DNA from: Nitrospiraceae bacterium
GTDB taxonomy: Bacteria > Nitrospirota > Nitrospiria > Nitrospirales > UBA2166
Direction: 5' to 3'
Length of the DNA stretch: 64,000 nucleotides
Assembly: GCA_002726235.1 (NCBI GenBank)
Contig: PBSN01000008.1
Span: forward strand, 606,136-670,135
Shown: piece after piece, positions 47,473 through 57,206 of the stretch
Layout: every line of letters begins with the position of its first letter
Numbering within the stretch: the first letter of the stretch is position 1
Program-made: the position numbers and the translations under genes
Notes under the pieces: generated by a model
Told to the model about the DNA's origin: nothing
Seen by the model: only the letters and a program-made list of their open reading frames with translations
The model's database searches: none

Positions 47473-49071
47473 TCAGTCAGCAAATCGATAGATCGCTATC
47501 TCAAATCCAGTAATCTTAATAAGATCATCGGTATATCCAGTAATCCGATTGGACGTCATGTCCAGCAGAGACATAGCCTGTTCTCCGTGTTGAATCAGCA
47601 CATATGCGGCTTTTCCCGTCGCATCAAAGATAAAACCTGTGGGCTCGGCATGTGGATCAGCTACTGACAGCACTGAAACACATCCATCAGACTTGAGATC
47701 TCGATCACGACCGTCAGGGAGACAAGCGAAAACCTCACCAAACTTTGCATCCTCGGTCACATACATCGTGCCTGTGATGGGTTGAAACGCGATATTGTCA
47801 TGAGCGTTAAACCGACGATCTCCTTCGGCAAATCGATTGATTGTTACCGTAGATACACTCTCCTTGCTCATCCCTCCGCTCGCAAGATAGCGAAAACCAG
47901 TCCTCAGATCCGTAAAATGTGTCGATGTATCCGAATAAGGCACATGGTCAACTCCACAGATGATCTCACCATAATGCCCGGCATTCAATCGTCCGGTATT
48001 AGCCCAACAAAAACGAACACCTTTTCCAATATACGTTGGATCACGATGCAAGTCCTCGGGACGATAATACCCCGTGCCTCCGTTGCGGTTTGCATCCTGC
48101 CTCGCGGTGCGCGCAGCAACATTCACCCATGTACCAACACCAACCTCACACCCCTGTCCAAACTGCGGAAAGTTTGAATGCGCAACCTCGACACAAGACA
48201 CCGTCAGCGCGTACGTGGACCCTGATATCAAAGGTGAATCTTCAAGAGTTGCAATCGGCCTCTTGTCTACACGAGGATGTGTTGGAATGAACTTGAAAAT
48301 CGACCCCCCATCAGTGTCCAAACTTCCCGATCCCGGCCGCAACTCATCCCCAAAAATAATTACGCCACTCGGAAGAACAGTAAATCCCTCCCAGGCTAAG
48401 GTTGGAAGCGCAACACGTTGAACAACCATGCTGCTGATCTGTTCGCTATCAATCGCCTTGCGAATATCACCCATCGTTCGGTCTGCAATCCAATGACCCG
48501 TTGTATTGAGAAGATCGATAATCTCATACGCACGTCCATCATCTGCTTCTTCGGTGACAAGCACAGTCCCCCAACCTGTCGTTCGAATCCCATCACACTG
48601 GTGCATTCCATACAAAATCGTTTCTACCATCCCATCCGAAAGAGTGACGCGTTGTACCGATGAATTGGCCCCATTATGACCACGAGGAGTCACTCCTGAG
48701 CGTTTCTGTTCGATACAAATCAATAAATGGCTCGGATGATCAACCGTAGGCCAAAAGGTGATCATGTCACCCATCGATGCGATATTGCGTGCCACAAATT
48801 CAGCCTGAAGTCCTTTAGCAAGTTTCACCCGTTGGGACGCAATAGCAGCAGCTCGCGGCACAAACTCAGCATCGCTAGCGGGCGCCTCAAGAGGCTGCAG
48901 AATACCGAAAAGCTGCTGGGATCTCTGGGTAAGGTGTCGCTCAAACTCTAAGCCAATGTCATGAGTAGTCATTCGCGTTTTACCAGAACCTGCCTCCGCC
49001 ATAGAGGGTCCAATACATACAATACTCACGCAGAACACAATGACTCTCGGAACCCATTTCCCCTTTCTCAT
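47473..49071 (-). CDS. PhoX-like (DUF839) secreted protein
   Basis: 532 residues with an N-terminal signal (VPRVIVFCVSIVCIGPSMAEA) and a beta-propeller like that of PhoX/DUF839 proteins: LVTEEADDGRAYEIID, GVIIFGDELRPGSGSLDTDGGSIFKF, RFNAHDNIAFQPITGTMYVTEDAKFGEVFACLPDGRDRD and PTGFIFDATGKAAYVLIQHGEQ. PhoX enzymes are Ca/Fe-dependent alkaline phosphatases exported by Tat. Here no clear twin-arginine motif precedes the hydrophobic stretch, so Sec export or another function is possible. ATG 49071 preferred over TTG 49080. Confidence 0.75.
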   Translation of the reverse strand: MRKGKWVPRVIVFCVSIVCIGPSMAEAGSGKTRMTTHDIGLEFERHLTQRSQQLFGILQPLEAPASDAEFVPRAAAIASQRVKLAKGLQAEFVARNIASMGDMITFWPTVDHPSHLLICIEQKRSGVTPRGHNGANSSVQRVTLSDGMVETILYGMHQCDGIRTTGWGTVLVTEEADDGRAYEIIDLLNTTGHWIADRTMGDIRKAIDSEQISSMVVQRVALPTLAWEGFTVLPSGVIIFGDELRPGSGSLDTDGGSIFKFIPTHPRVDKRPIATLEDSPLISGSTYALTVSCVEVAHSNFPQFGQGCEVGVGTWVNVAARTARQDANRNGGTGYYRPEDLHRDPTYIGKGVRFCWANTGRLNAGHYGEIICGVDHVPYSDTSTHFTDLRTGFRYLASGGMSKESVSTVTINRFAEGDRRFNAHDNIAFQPITGTMYVTEDAKFGEVFACLPDGRDRDLKSDGCVSVLSVADPHAEPTGFIFDATGKAAYVLIQHGEQAMSLLDMTSNRITGYTDDLIKITGFEIAIYRFAD

Positions 49072-49710
49072 GTAGGACAATACCTGTTGGATTTTGTGTG
49101 AGGATAGAGCAAGACAGTGTGCTCTTTATAATACTGGCAAGCAATATCTTGATGAAAGCATTTGTTGGAACACCTCACACAATGAGGAAGCCATGCCGTC
49201 CACGATTCATGCAAATGTATGACAACACCAGCGATTTGGAAAGAAGCCTAAGCGTCGGCTCAACCACAGCAAAAATTGCGTCACAGCTTGCTATGGCTCT
49301 TATGTACACCATTTTCCTGTGGCACCACATGAGAATATGCCCAATCTCTCCCACTGCCAGCACACCCGACAAACCAGTCTGCCACCAAATGCAAGAATAC
49401 TCTGGGGTAGAAGCGCGAAAAACACCCCTGCTACCAGAGGGAACCAAAAAAAAACCTATGAGCCCATTAATCCAACCCATCGAGGAAGGAAGATAGTGAA
49501 ACTAAGACTGGATATCAAGTCGAATAATAGTCAATCATTCCTAAACCAACACCCCACTCTGCAAGGATAATGGGGTATCTTCACAACTCCCCGATCAGGA
49601 GGACACTACTACTCCAAGTGCTGACTGAAAGATGAGGAGTATTATATTACCGTGAGGCACTACAAATAAAGGCCGCACAGATGCCATCACTCCTTTAGAA
49701 GTAGGAAATT
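49072..49710. other. Intergenic gap before the AT-rich patch
   Basis: About 640 bp. A minus-strand frame at 49175-49480 encodes a hydrophobic peptide whose start (MGWINGLIGFFLVPSGSRG) faintly recalls the first helix of DMT/EamA transporters, but no binding site precedes it and the next frame gives no continuation. I see no RNA gene. Confidence 0.4.
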
Positions 49711-50385
49711 CTATAGGACAATGAACGAAATGTTTGAATCAAAATGAAATTTTTCGATTTTTACTTGGCTTAATCCTTTCATCTCCTCGATTAGTGCAAC
49801 TGTTTCTCCGGGCCACCCATCGTTATTAATTTCGTCAAATGCTAGAACGCTACCTCTTGGCATTCTAGGCAAAAAAGTATTAAGCGCTATTTTCGTTGGC
49901 TCATATACGTCAAAATCAAGAAATAATAGTGAAATAATTAAGTGTTTATTTCCATCAAGATAATTTGGAATCGTTTGTATTGCATCTCCTTTAATTAGCT
50001 CTATTTTTGAAACATGATTAAGATATCGTTCTTCATTAAAATCTTTGATTCCTTTCAAAATACTATCATATGCTGATGCAGAGGATTTAAATGCACCTTT
50101 CTTTAAGTTAGGGTTAATGCTCGTCCCTTTATCTTTATCATTTATGTGGGGAAATCCTTCGAAAGTGTCAAAACCTATAACTTTTCTTTTTATACCATAA
50201 GGTTCAAATATTTCAGATAATTTTGCCCAGGCAAATATCCCACCACCATTCCAAACACCACATTCAATAATTGATCCTTCAATATCTAATATTCTTTTGA
50301 ATAACTCATAGCGAGCAATGAAACGAGCCATATGCCTTCTGTGTATGAATAATTCGAAATTTTTAATTTTTTCATCCATCCTCAT
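49711..50385 (-). CDS. TylF/MycF-family O-methyltransferase, AT-rich
   Basis: 224 residues: SAM-binding IIECGVWNGGGIFAWAKL, FDTFEGFP, VSKIELIKGDAIQTIPNYL, LLFLDFDVYEPTKIALNTF with the metal-binding Asp pair, VLAFDEINNDGWPGETVAL. TylF/MycF enzymes methylate sugar hydroxyls on macrolides and polysaccharides; here it more likely modifies an envelope glycan. AAGGA 8 bp upstream supports the start. The gene is clearly richer in A and T than its neighbours, with AAA/ATT-biased codons, a sign of horizontal transfer. No glycosyltransferase is adjacent. Confidence 0.85.
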   Translation of the reverse strand: MRMDEKIKNFELFIHRRHMARFIARYELFKRILDIEGSIIECGVWNGGGIFAWAKLSEIFEPYGIKRKVIGFDTFEGFPHINDKDKGTSINPNLKKGAFKSSASAYDSILKGIKDFNEERYLNHVSKIELIKGDAIQTIPNYLDGNKHLIISLLFLDFDVYEPTKIALNTFLPRMPRGSVLAFDEINNDGWPGETVALIEEMKGLSQVKIEKFHFDSNISFIVL

Positions 50386-50782
50386 ATCGCTATCCTTCTT
50401 TTAGTAGTTCAATAACGCTATTTGTATCCCCCATCGCATTTGCCCATTATAGTAGAATGGTAAGGGAGATGCTTCACGTACAACACAAGCTGTAGCGTAC
50501 TACATCTCCTCGTATCATCCTCAAGTGTGATCGGTGTCTTTCTAGATGAAATGCTTGGGGAAATTTCGCATAGGCCGTGAAGAGCTATACTCCATGCAAC
50601 ATAGCGTAGTTCCTAAAAATTACACCAAACAAAATTGTTCCCTCCCATCTTCTAATGTAATCTGCCTAACTATTGCAGGTGACTAATATTTAGGCAATTC
50701 GCTAAAACAGCCTCCAGATATATCAGAACTCGGCCACGTCCACACAGTTATCCATGACCATCTGTTGATAACGCAATTCATG

Positions 50783-51343
50783 TCAGAAATACCGATCACT
50801 CAACTGACTGTATCCATACGCACATAAGATGGTGAAAATGATTTTTTCAAGTACTGTATTGAAATGAGACCATGAAGGTTCATGCCTCGAATGTCCGTAA
50901 GTTTTACGGATTGCACACAGCAAACACCGGATCAAGCGCAAATGGCGTGATTTTTTTAATAATTCACACCTTGCCAACAAAGCCACAAAGCGCGTTTTTA
51001 GCGGAAAATTCAATAAAATAATGAAATCGCTGGTTAGCGACATAAACGTCGTAGTAGTGACAGATAGAAATTGCCTTTTGGAGACAACAATCAAGGCCCA
51101 GTGTGTAATTCCGAGGGTGAGGTTCGGCATCTGATAAACTACCTCAGAGAACCTATCTGGCAGGCTATATTCATAATGATCGCGCTCATGGATAGCCTCG
51201 AAACCGAACTCAGGATGACATGTTCCGTTGTGATGAGCCCTCATAGCACAATTTCTCCAGCACCCGAAAACATCACGAATGCAAACTTGCCCACTGTTGG
51301 TGTCCATTGGATTAACCATGCTCTTGGCAATGCGTTGAGGCAA
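50783..51343 (-). CDS. Doubtful ORF in a gene-poor stretch
   Basis: 186 residues that I do not recognise. The C-terminal half is hydrophobic/basic (FIILLNFPLKTRFVALLARCELLKKSRHL). No Shine-Dalgarno precedes it and the start is a guess. It lies in a 1.3-kb stretch (50386-51668) that otherwise holds no recognised gene, RNA or repeat. It may be a decayed gene or not coding at all. Confidence 0.2.
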   Translation of the reverse strand: MPQRIAKSMVNPMDTNSGQVCIRDVFGCWRNCAMRAHHNGTCHPEFGFEAIHERDHYEYSLPDRFSEVVYQMPNLTLGITHWALIVVSKRQFLSVTTTTFMSLTSDFIILLNFPLKTRFVALLARCELLKKSRHLRLIRCLLCAIRKTYGHSRHEPSWSHFNTVLEKIIFTILCAYGYSQLSDRYF

Positions 51344-51668
51344 GACATCCGCTGGCAGGAAAATCTCTCCCTCTGCTCATGCGTATATGCCAAACAGTGA
51401 ATATCTATCACACCGCAATCCTGTCTACTTTTTTCTTGCAGTTTCAGTATAATGTGGTGCCGTGGGGAAGGCGGACGAATGTCAGAACGAGTGGGGAACA
51501 TGATGCATTCACGTACCATTCAGGGTGTACCGGCAGACACCACCAAGGAACCTTGATCAACTGCCAATGCACAGCGCGCCATCATGGCGGCACTTCACCC
51601 ATCAATGGGTGTTTCGAGAGACTTTCCATTGGACCCGAAATACCTTACCCCGAAAATCGGAACCGACG

Positions 51669-52088
51669 ATGAGACAACGCGACTACGTCTTATTGATCCT
51701 GCTCATGACAATTGTGACAGGGTGCGCGAACATCACAAGTTATCACACACGCGCTGACGCACTGCATGATTTAGGCACAATCGTTGTCATGCACACCGTT
51801 GGGGACGTCCAACATTTAGAAACACAGATCCGTGAGGGCCTTCAGCAGCGAGGATTCAACGCTGTCACCGGTAACGACACCACCACCCCTGATGCCGACA
51901 CTCTTGTATATTATGTCCCCTATTGGGTTGAGGGAGCACATGACCACACGTTACATCTTCACGTCCACGATGCACACACACAGCAACTCCTCGCCTCAGC
52001 AACATCTTCGCAATCATTGTTTAAAAGTAAAAATCTCAAGAGGATCGTGCAGAAGATGCTCGATAAACTGTTTTTCCACGACAACTAG
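51669..52088 (+). CDS. Small lipoprotein of unknown function
   Basis: 139 residues with a lipoprotein signal (MRQRDYVLLILLMTIVTGC, lipid Cys at 19) and a mature domain with VVMHTVGDVQHLETQIREGLQQRGF and LHLHVHDAHTQQLLASATSSQSLF. This is the overall shape of short outer-membrane lipoproteins of the DUF4136/YajG sort, but I cannot assign it firmly. Start 51669 is the only Met directly before the signal. It converges with the PEBP gene 117 bp away. Confidence 0.6.
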   Translation: MRQRDYVLLILLMTIVTGCANITSYHTRADALHDLGTIVVMHTVGDVQHLETQIREGLQQRGFNAVTGNDTTTPDADTLVYYVPYWVEGAHDHTLHLHVHDAHTQQLLASATSSQSLFKSKNLKRIVQKMLDKLFFHDN

Positions 52089-52205
52089 GCCATCCTTCCG
52101 TGAAGAAGCCGTGGGCCGATAAAGAAGATGATTTCCGCGCTACACACCTTCCTGTAGTGTGTAGGCAACATACTCATCTATCCAACCTCCAATCGACACA
52201 CTCAA

Positions 52206-52898
52206 TTATGGTGCAAACAAGCCCCTCAAGATCGCTGACCCAAGAATATGCTCTTCGAAGCGACCCTGAAACTGGCTCCGTGTGAGCGCTGTCCCTTCCT
52301 CAATTGCGGGAACTGACCCGCTGAGTGCATAGAGCGTAAAAGTATAGACATGTTCGTTTGGCGGACAGGGTCCAGCATAATTACTTGTTAGATCCCAATT
52401 GACCCCTTGAGTGACACCTGAGATATCACTCACCGCCTGACCTTTCTCGAACCCAGACATATCAGCAGGAATGTTATAGACTTGCCAATGTTTGCAGGCA
52501 CTCGCTCCCGTGCCACACGGTAGAGACTCATCATCGACGATAAGAGCAAGCCTCGCCGTTCCGTCTGGAGCATCGCTCCATGCCAAGGTCGGCGAAATAT
52601 TATCCCCGCCTTTTAGAGTACAGGCATGGGCTAATGGAATCTCCCCGTTATCCGAAAAAGCCACACTACTCAAGGTAAACAAAGGTGCAGGGTCAGCAGA
52701 CGACAATACCGGATCAGCAGACAGGGAAGGCTCTGCAAAAGTCTCTTGGGGCAACCCTCCAGCTTCCTGAGACCCTGCGCCCTGCGGAGAGTCCACACTA
52801 TTATCACTACCGCACCCGATGGTCAGCACACAAGCCACACCGATGAGAATAAGCGATAGCCCCCTGTGACTACGAACTAGGGTTGTTGGTCTATCCAT
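52206..52898 (-). CDS. YbhB/YbcL-type Raf kinase inhibitor-like (PEBP) lipoprotein
   Basis: 230 residues. Signal peptide with lipobox-like CVLTIGC, a Ser/Glu/Pro-rich linker, and the PEBP domain with FTLSSVAFSDNGEIPLAHACTLKGGDNISPTLAWSDAPDGT, LALIVDDESLP, HWQVYNIP, GPCPPNEHVYTFTLYAL and FEEHILGSAILRGLF. PEBP proteins bind small anionic ligands; YbhB/YbcL function in bacteria is mostly unknown. Met 52898 follows AGGGAGGGG and starts the signal directly; the longer upstream form is not a signal peptide. Confidence 0.85.
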   Translation of the reverse strand: MDRPTTLVRSHRGLSLILIGVACVLTIGCGSDNSVDSPQGAGSQEAGGLPQETFAEPSLSADPVLSSADPAPLFTLSSVAFSDNGEIPLAHACTLKGGDNISPTLAWSDAPDGTARLALIVDDESLPCGTGASACKHWQVYNIPADMSGFEKGQAVSDISGVTQGVNWDLTSNYAGPCPPNEHVYTFTLYALSGSVPAIEEGTALTRSQFQGRFEEHILGSAILRGLFAP

Positions 52899-53102
52899 TG
52901 CACCACCCCTCCCTTCCCTGGTGAATAATGCGTCGCTACTTGTATTGCCTATCCATACACATAACACTGCCTTACTCGAAAAACGCGTCAATGTTCTACA
53001 ACCATAGCATAAGAATATTCTCCTTCGGACATCGCACACGAAATGCCACACCCTAATGCCATACACAATTGACGAGATCAATCCCATCATTTCTATCGTG
53101 AG

Positions 53103-55757
53103 TTATTCTTGCTCCACACGAATATTTTCGAGTGCTTCGTTGTAGGCGACGATGACATCAGGATGTTTGGGATATTGGGTTTTCACGTACTGCAGTGTGT
53201 GAAATGCTCTTTGCCAACTTAGATCGTGATCCGCATAGGTACGAGCCAAGGCAAGCAACCCATCAAGATCCTCGACACCCTCTAGCGTAACTTCAGCATG
53301 ACGGTCCAACATGGTCACGTTAGCGATCAAGGTATCTTCAAAGAGCTTGAGTGGTGCCGAATACTCAATGCGCATATTGTCATCGGTATTTCGTATTTCC
53401 TTGTCAGCTAATTCCACCAAGGTATCACGTGAAAACTGATGCAGGCCAAGCAAATGTTCCGGCCGTTCAACATTAATGCTCTGCAAATCGTCAACGACCT
53501 GGTCATTCTGAAAGATCTCCTTAAACGAATCCACCGATAACGAAAGTTCAGCCTGGCTCCCCACGACGAGTAAATCTGCAGAACCAACACGAAACACCCG
53601 CACGTATTCATACACATCCGCGAATGTCGCAAGGAGTGAACGCACATCGTCCGTCCCCATGCTATAGGTCTGCAGCCACTGAACCCACACTCCTCCTGGT
53701 CGAAGCTTTTGCTTGCCAAGCTCAAAAAACTCCCGTGTAAACAAATTGGACACGCCGGTCAACCAAGGGTTTGACGGTTGAGCACTTACAAGATCGTAAG
53801 TGCTGTCTTGTGCAAGGGTAAGAACATTTCTTGCATCATTGACGATCAATCGCACACGAGGATCCTCAAGCGGTCGGTTGTTGTGCGCATCAAATGCATG
53901 GCTAGCAGCAACAACTGCTGGCTCTAATTCAACGAGGTCAATCTCGCGCGCAGGGTGAAGCGTGACCGACCCTAGCGTAATCCCGCTCGCCAAACCAATA
54001 ACGAGAACGCGTTCGGCCTCCGGCGCAAAGGCAAATGGCATGTGAGCCAACAAAACCTGTGTGTCCATGTCGTGCAACGAAGCTTCTACTTTTCCATTAT
54101 TGGCGAGGAAAATATTTCCATCATAGGGATCACGTTCAACAGTCACGACAGAGGAAAGTCCTTCCTCGTAGAAAACAAGCTCTGAGGACCCTGTCACTGC
54201 CTCGATCACACCTTCTCGACTCAAGTCGCTGAGCGTTGTCACGTAGGAATAGAGCCCTGCCGCCATAAACCGAGGATCCCATGGTGGTTTGTGCCAATGG
54301 ACGACCACGATTGCACTCAGCGTCACCATGAGCGACACAACAATCACGCCACGACGTCGTTGACCGCTCACGGAAAGAGCAGTTATGCCCACAATAAGTG
54401 CGGCAATGAGGTTGACCGATACGGCAGCCAATACGGCTCCACGCATGTGTAAGAAAGGCAAGAGCACAAGACCTCCACCAGCCGCTCCGACGATCGCGCC
54501 GATCGTATTCATGCCATACAGACGACCAACTGAGTGGCTCAGAGTACGTCCCGATTTAGCCATTGCACGAACGAGATAGGGAAAGGTTGCGCCCATACAC
54601 AATGCGGGAAGGAACATGATGGCCAAAGGCAGTGCCAACATAGCGGGCCACATCAAATACAGCGCATCCTCGAGGGTTTGGTACAACCCGACGTAGATAA
54701 ATGGCAACTCGCTGTAGAAGTACATCGCAATCCAACACCAACACGCTACCTGTATTTGGATCAGCATAAGCACGCCAAGGACGCGCGTCTGCCCGCCACG
54801 CGCAAAACTGCGATCAGCCATCCATCCCCCAACCCATCCCCCAATTCCGATTCCGAGGAGAAAGGCAAGTAGCATGATTGAAAATGCATAGGCGCTGCCA
54901 CCAAGCATGAGTGCTGTGAGGCGAAACCACGCAACCTCACATAATAGACTGGAGAAACCCGCCAGGCCGGCAACGATAATAAGCGCACGACTGGAAGAGG
55001 GTGGAGGGTCGATCAGCGATCCTTCAGTGTCACGATTTCCCACCTTTGAAGCCGAGTTGACCTCCAACAAAGGGACGGGACCCATCACCCCCGCAAGTGC
55101 GAAAGCACTAAGCGCTAACAGCAGGTTAGCAAGAGCTGCCCAGTACGTGGTTGAGTGCACCCCAAGGTAAGGGAGAAGAACGAAGCCAGCCAGCCCAGTG
55201 CCAATCACCGCGCCAAGGGTATTGGCTCCGTAGAGTCGTCCTACCTGCCATCCGGCATCCTCAGATCGCGCCACGACAAAGCGAACAAGCAGTGGGAGTG
55301 TTGCCCCCATACACATTGTTGGCGGCAGGAGGAGAAGCCCAACAAGCACGAACTGAAATCCTCCAAACGCAAGCGGAGTTGGTTCAAACATCAACCAAAA
55401 ACCGAGGTAGAGTGGTTCCGCACGCTCAAGAATCACAGGAAAGAGAAAGGCATAGCCTCCGATGAAAAGCTCCAAGGCGGCATACCATGCGAGAGGATGG
55501 CGCGTGCGCTGCGCCCGATGCGATACAAACAACGCTCCAAGCGCAAGACCTGCCATGAATGCGGCAAGGACCGTGCTAATTGCGACTTGGCTGGTTCCAA
55601 ACACAAGGTGCAATTGCCGCGCCCATACCGTCTCGTAGATGAGAGAGGTTGCACCACTTGCCATGAATATCGGGATAATCAGTACACGGGAAATACGACG
55701 GTGGCGTGTCTCTCCATCACCTGCACCCGAATCTGAACTGTTCATGGTGTCACACAC
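53103..55757 (-). CDS. Polytopic membrane protein fused to spermidine-synthase-like domain
   Basis: 884 residues: about 11-14 membrane helices over the first 500 residues in two similar halves (each with ALTYxTVWxRQ-like and MCMGATLPLLVR / LCMGATFPYLVR motifs), then a SpeE-like methyltransferase-fold domain (VLVIGLASGITLGSVTLHPAREIDLVELEPAVV, DARNVLTLAQDSTYDLV) and a short TPR-like tail. The catalytic Asp after the SAM-fold (usually a D-S-T-D or S-E-P pattern) is replaced by SAQPSNPW, so aminopropyl transfer is doubtful. Such fusions are widespread but without known substrate. ATG 55745 is an alternative start. Confidence 0.8.
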   Translation of the reverse strand: MCDTMNSSDSGAGDGETRHRRISRVLIIPIFMASGATSLIYETVWARQLHLVFGTSQVAISTVLAAFMAGLALGALFVSHRAQRTRHPLAWYAALELFIGGYAFLFPVILERAEPLYLGFWLMFEPTPLAFGGFQFVLVGLLLLPPTMCMGATLPLLVRFVVARSEDAGWQVGRLYGANTLGAVIGTGLAGFVLLPYLGVHSTTYWAALANLLLALSAFALAGVMGPVPLLEVNSASKVGNRDTEGSLIDPPPSSSRALIIVAGLAGFSSLLCEVAWFRLTALMLGGSAYAFSIMLLAFLLGIGIGGWVGGWMADRSFARGGQTRVLGVLMLIQIQVACWCWIAMYFYSELPFIYVGLYQTLEDALYLMWPAMLALPLAIMFLPALCMGATFPYLVRAMAKSGRTLSHSVGRLYGMNTIGAIVGAAGGGLVLLPFLHMRGAVLAAVSVNLIAALIVGITALSVSGQRRRGVIVVSLMVTLSAIVVVHWHKPPWDPRFMAAGLYSYVTTLSDLSREGVIEAVTGSSELVFYEEGLSSVVTVERDPYDGNIFLANNGKVEASLHDMDTQVLLAHMPFAFAPEAERVLVIGLASGITLGSVTLHPAREIDLVELEPAVVAASHAFDAHNNRPLEDPRVRLIVNDARNVLTLAQDSTYDLVSAQPSNPWLTGVSNLFTREFFELGKQKLRPGGVWVQWLQTYSMGTDDVRSLLATFADVYEYVRVFRVGSADLLVVGSQAELSLSVDSFKEIFQNDQVVDDLQSINVERPEHLLGLHQFSRDTLVELADKEIRNTDDNMRIEYSAPLKLFEDTLIANVTMLDRHAEVTLEGVEDLDGLLALARTYADHDLSWQRAFHTLQYVKTQYPKHPDVIVAYNEALENIRVEQE

Positions 55758-56502
55758 ACTAACTGATCATCGTTTGAAACTCTGGTTGTATTCTGTCAGA
55801 AACAATCCGGAACAACGACTCAGATGTATGAATCGTAAACGCCAGTGAGCCTAACTGAGAGACTCTCGGAAAGACAAGCGTTGAATGCACATACCACAGT
55901 GTGATTGAAGCAATCAGACAGGATGGGACACATCGAAGAAAATGGAATCGAGGAAATGGAAACACCCTTCCGCTTGGAATAACAACGAGACCACAACTGC
56001 ATTCCAATGGGAAATACACAACGGCTGTGTCAAAAAGAATATAATCTGAGGCATTCATGCGGAGAATCAGCAGGAAGTCTCAAGTTTCAGCCGTGGTTCA
56101 CCTCGTCTCATAATCGCTGAGGACATACACGGACGCAAGCACGCTTTTTTTCCCTGAATGCACGAGGCACACTGTGGCTACGGCAACGATGCCCCCGACA
56201 AGAAAACAATACGCCATAATCCATGCACATACGATGCAAGCAACGATGAACCAGGGATTGCTACTTGCATTGCAGATTAGGTAGAAAACACGGCATTCAT
56301 CTTTGGTATGCTTTATTGGTAAGCGCACGCCTAGAGAGACATCGTGCACTACCACAGTTTACGACGATGATCACGAGATCCTAGGCATGGTAACCAAGGT
56401 CCAAACAAGCACCAGTATGAAACACGCAATTGTGTCATACAAACGAGTGGTGCTGGGAACAACTATGGCATACATCACAGATAAGCACAGGTGCAAAGCA
56501 TC
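55758..56502. other. Intergenic gap between SpeE fusion and MOSC gene
   Basis: About 740 bp, mostly divergent spacer. Two minus-strand frames (55759-56058, and a hydrophobic one at 56098-56355) lack binding sites and family resemblance. No RNA gene or strong hairpin was seen. Confidence 0.45.
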
Positions 56503-57165
56503 ATGCGCGTGATTGCAGTCAACGTGGGAACACTTCGCCCCATTCCATGGCGAGGAAAACAAGTGCAAACTGGAATTTTTAAGCACCCTATTGACGGACG
56601 CATTGCAGTACAATCACGTGGACTCGATGGAGACCAGCAAGGTGATCTGAAACTTCATGGCGGAATTGACAAGGCGGTGTATGTCTATCCCAAGGAACAC
56701 TATGAGTATTGGCAGCATGAGTTCCCAGATCTCACTTTCCCCTGGGGAATGTTCGGAGAGAATCTGACAACCGAAGGCGCCTCGGAAGACGCCATGTACA
56801 TCGGCAACAGATGGCGTATTGGCTCAGCTCAGTTCGAAATTGTGCAACCACGTGAACCCTGTTTTAAGCTGGGGATCAAATTTGGAAACCCAAAGGTCAT
56901 CAAACAGTTCATCGCAAGCGGCCGAAGTGGCTGGTATTTGAAGGTCATCACTGAAGGTGAAGTCGGAGCAGGCGATCAAATTTTTCCGGTCAGCCAGAAT
57001 GATCAGCATGTCACCGTGACTGATCTCAACAAGCTTCTGTTCCAGACTGTGCAAGACCAATCCATATTGCAGCGAGCCCTTCAAATCAAGACACTTCCCA
57101 CTGGGTGGCATGATTTGATCTCGCAATACCTTGCAAAACATTCGAAGTGTAAAGACAGCATATGA
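56503..57165 (+). CDS. MOSC domain protein (YiiM-like)
   Basis: 220 residues. MOSC features: AVNVGTLRPIPWRGKQVQTGIFKHP, RGLDGDQQGDLKLHGGIDKAVYVYP, FPWGMFGENLTTEGASED, REPCFKLGIKFG with the MOSC cysteine, and GRSGWYLKVI. YiiM/YuaD-type proteins bind molybdenum cofactor sulfur and act on N-hydroxylated substrates. ATG 56503 is preferred over 56491 since it starts MRVIAVNVG. It precedes the substrate-binding-protein gene by 41 bp and may be co-transcribed. Confidence 0.88.
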   Translation: MRVIAVNVGTLRPIPWRGKQVQTGIFKHPIDGRIAVQSRGLDGDQQGDLKLHGGIDKAVYVYPKEHYEYWQHEFPDLTFPWGMFGENLTTEGASEDAMYIGNRWRIGSAQFEIVQPREPCFKLGIKFGNPKVIKQFIASGRSGWYLKVITEGEVGAGDQIFPVSQNDQHVTVTDLNKLLFQTVQDQSILQRALQIKTLPTGWHDLISQYLAKHSKCKDSI

Positions 57166-57206
57166 CAGACTATTAGCACTCATCTTTACCATAGAAGGAA
57201 TCACTG

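Noticed and set aside
49175..49480. Hydrophobic minus-strand frame resembling the start of a DMT transporter
   Set aside because: No ribosome binding site, and the following bases in all frames give no further helices; resemblance too weak to call.
56098..56355. 85-codon minus-strand frame with a hydrophobic centre
   Set aside because: No Shine-Dalgarno, no known family, odd Cys/Val-rich composition.
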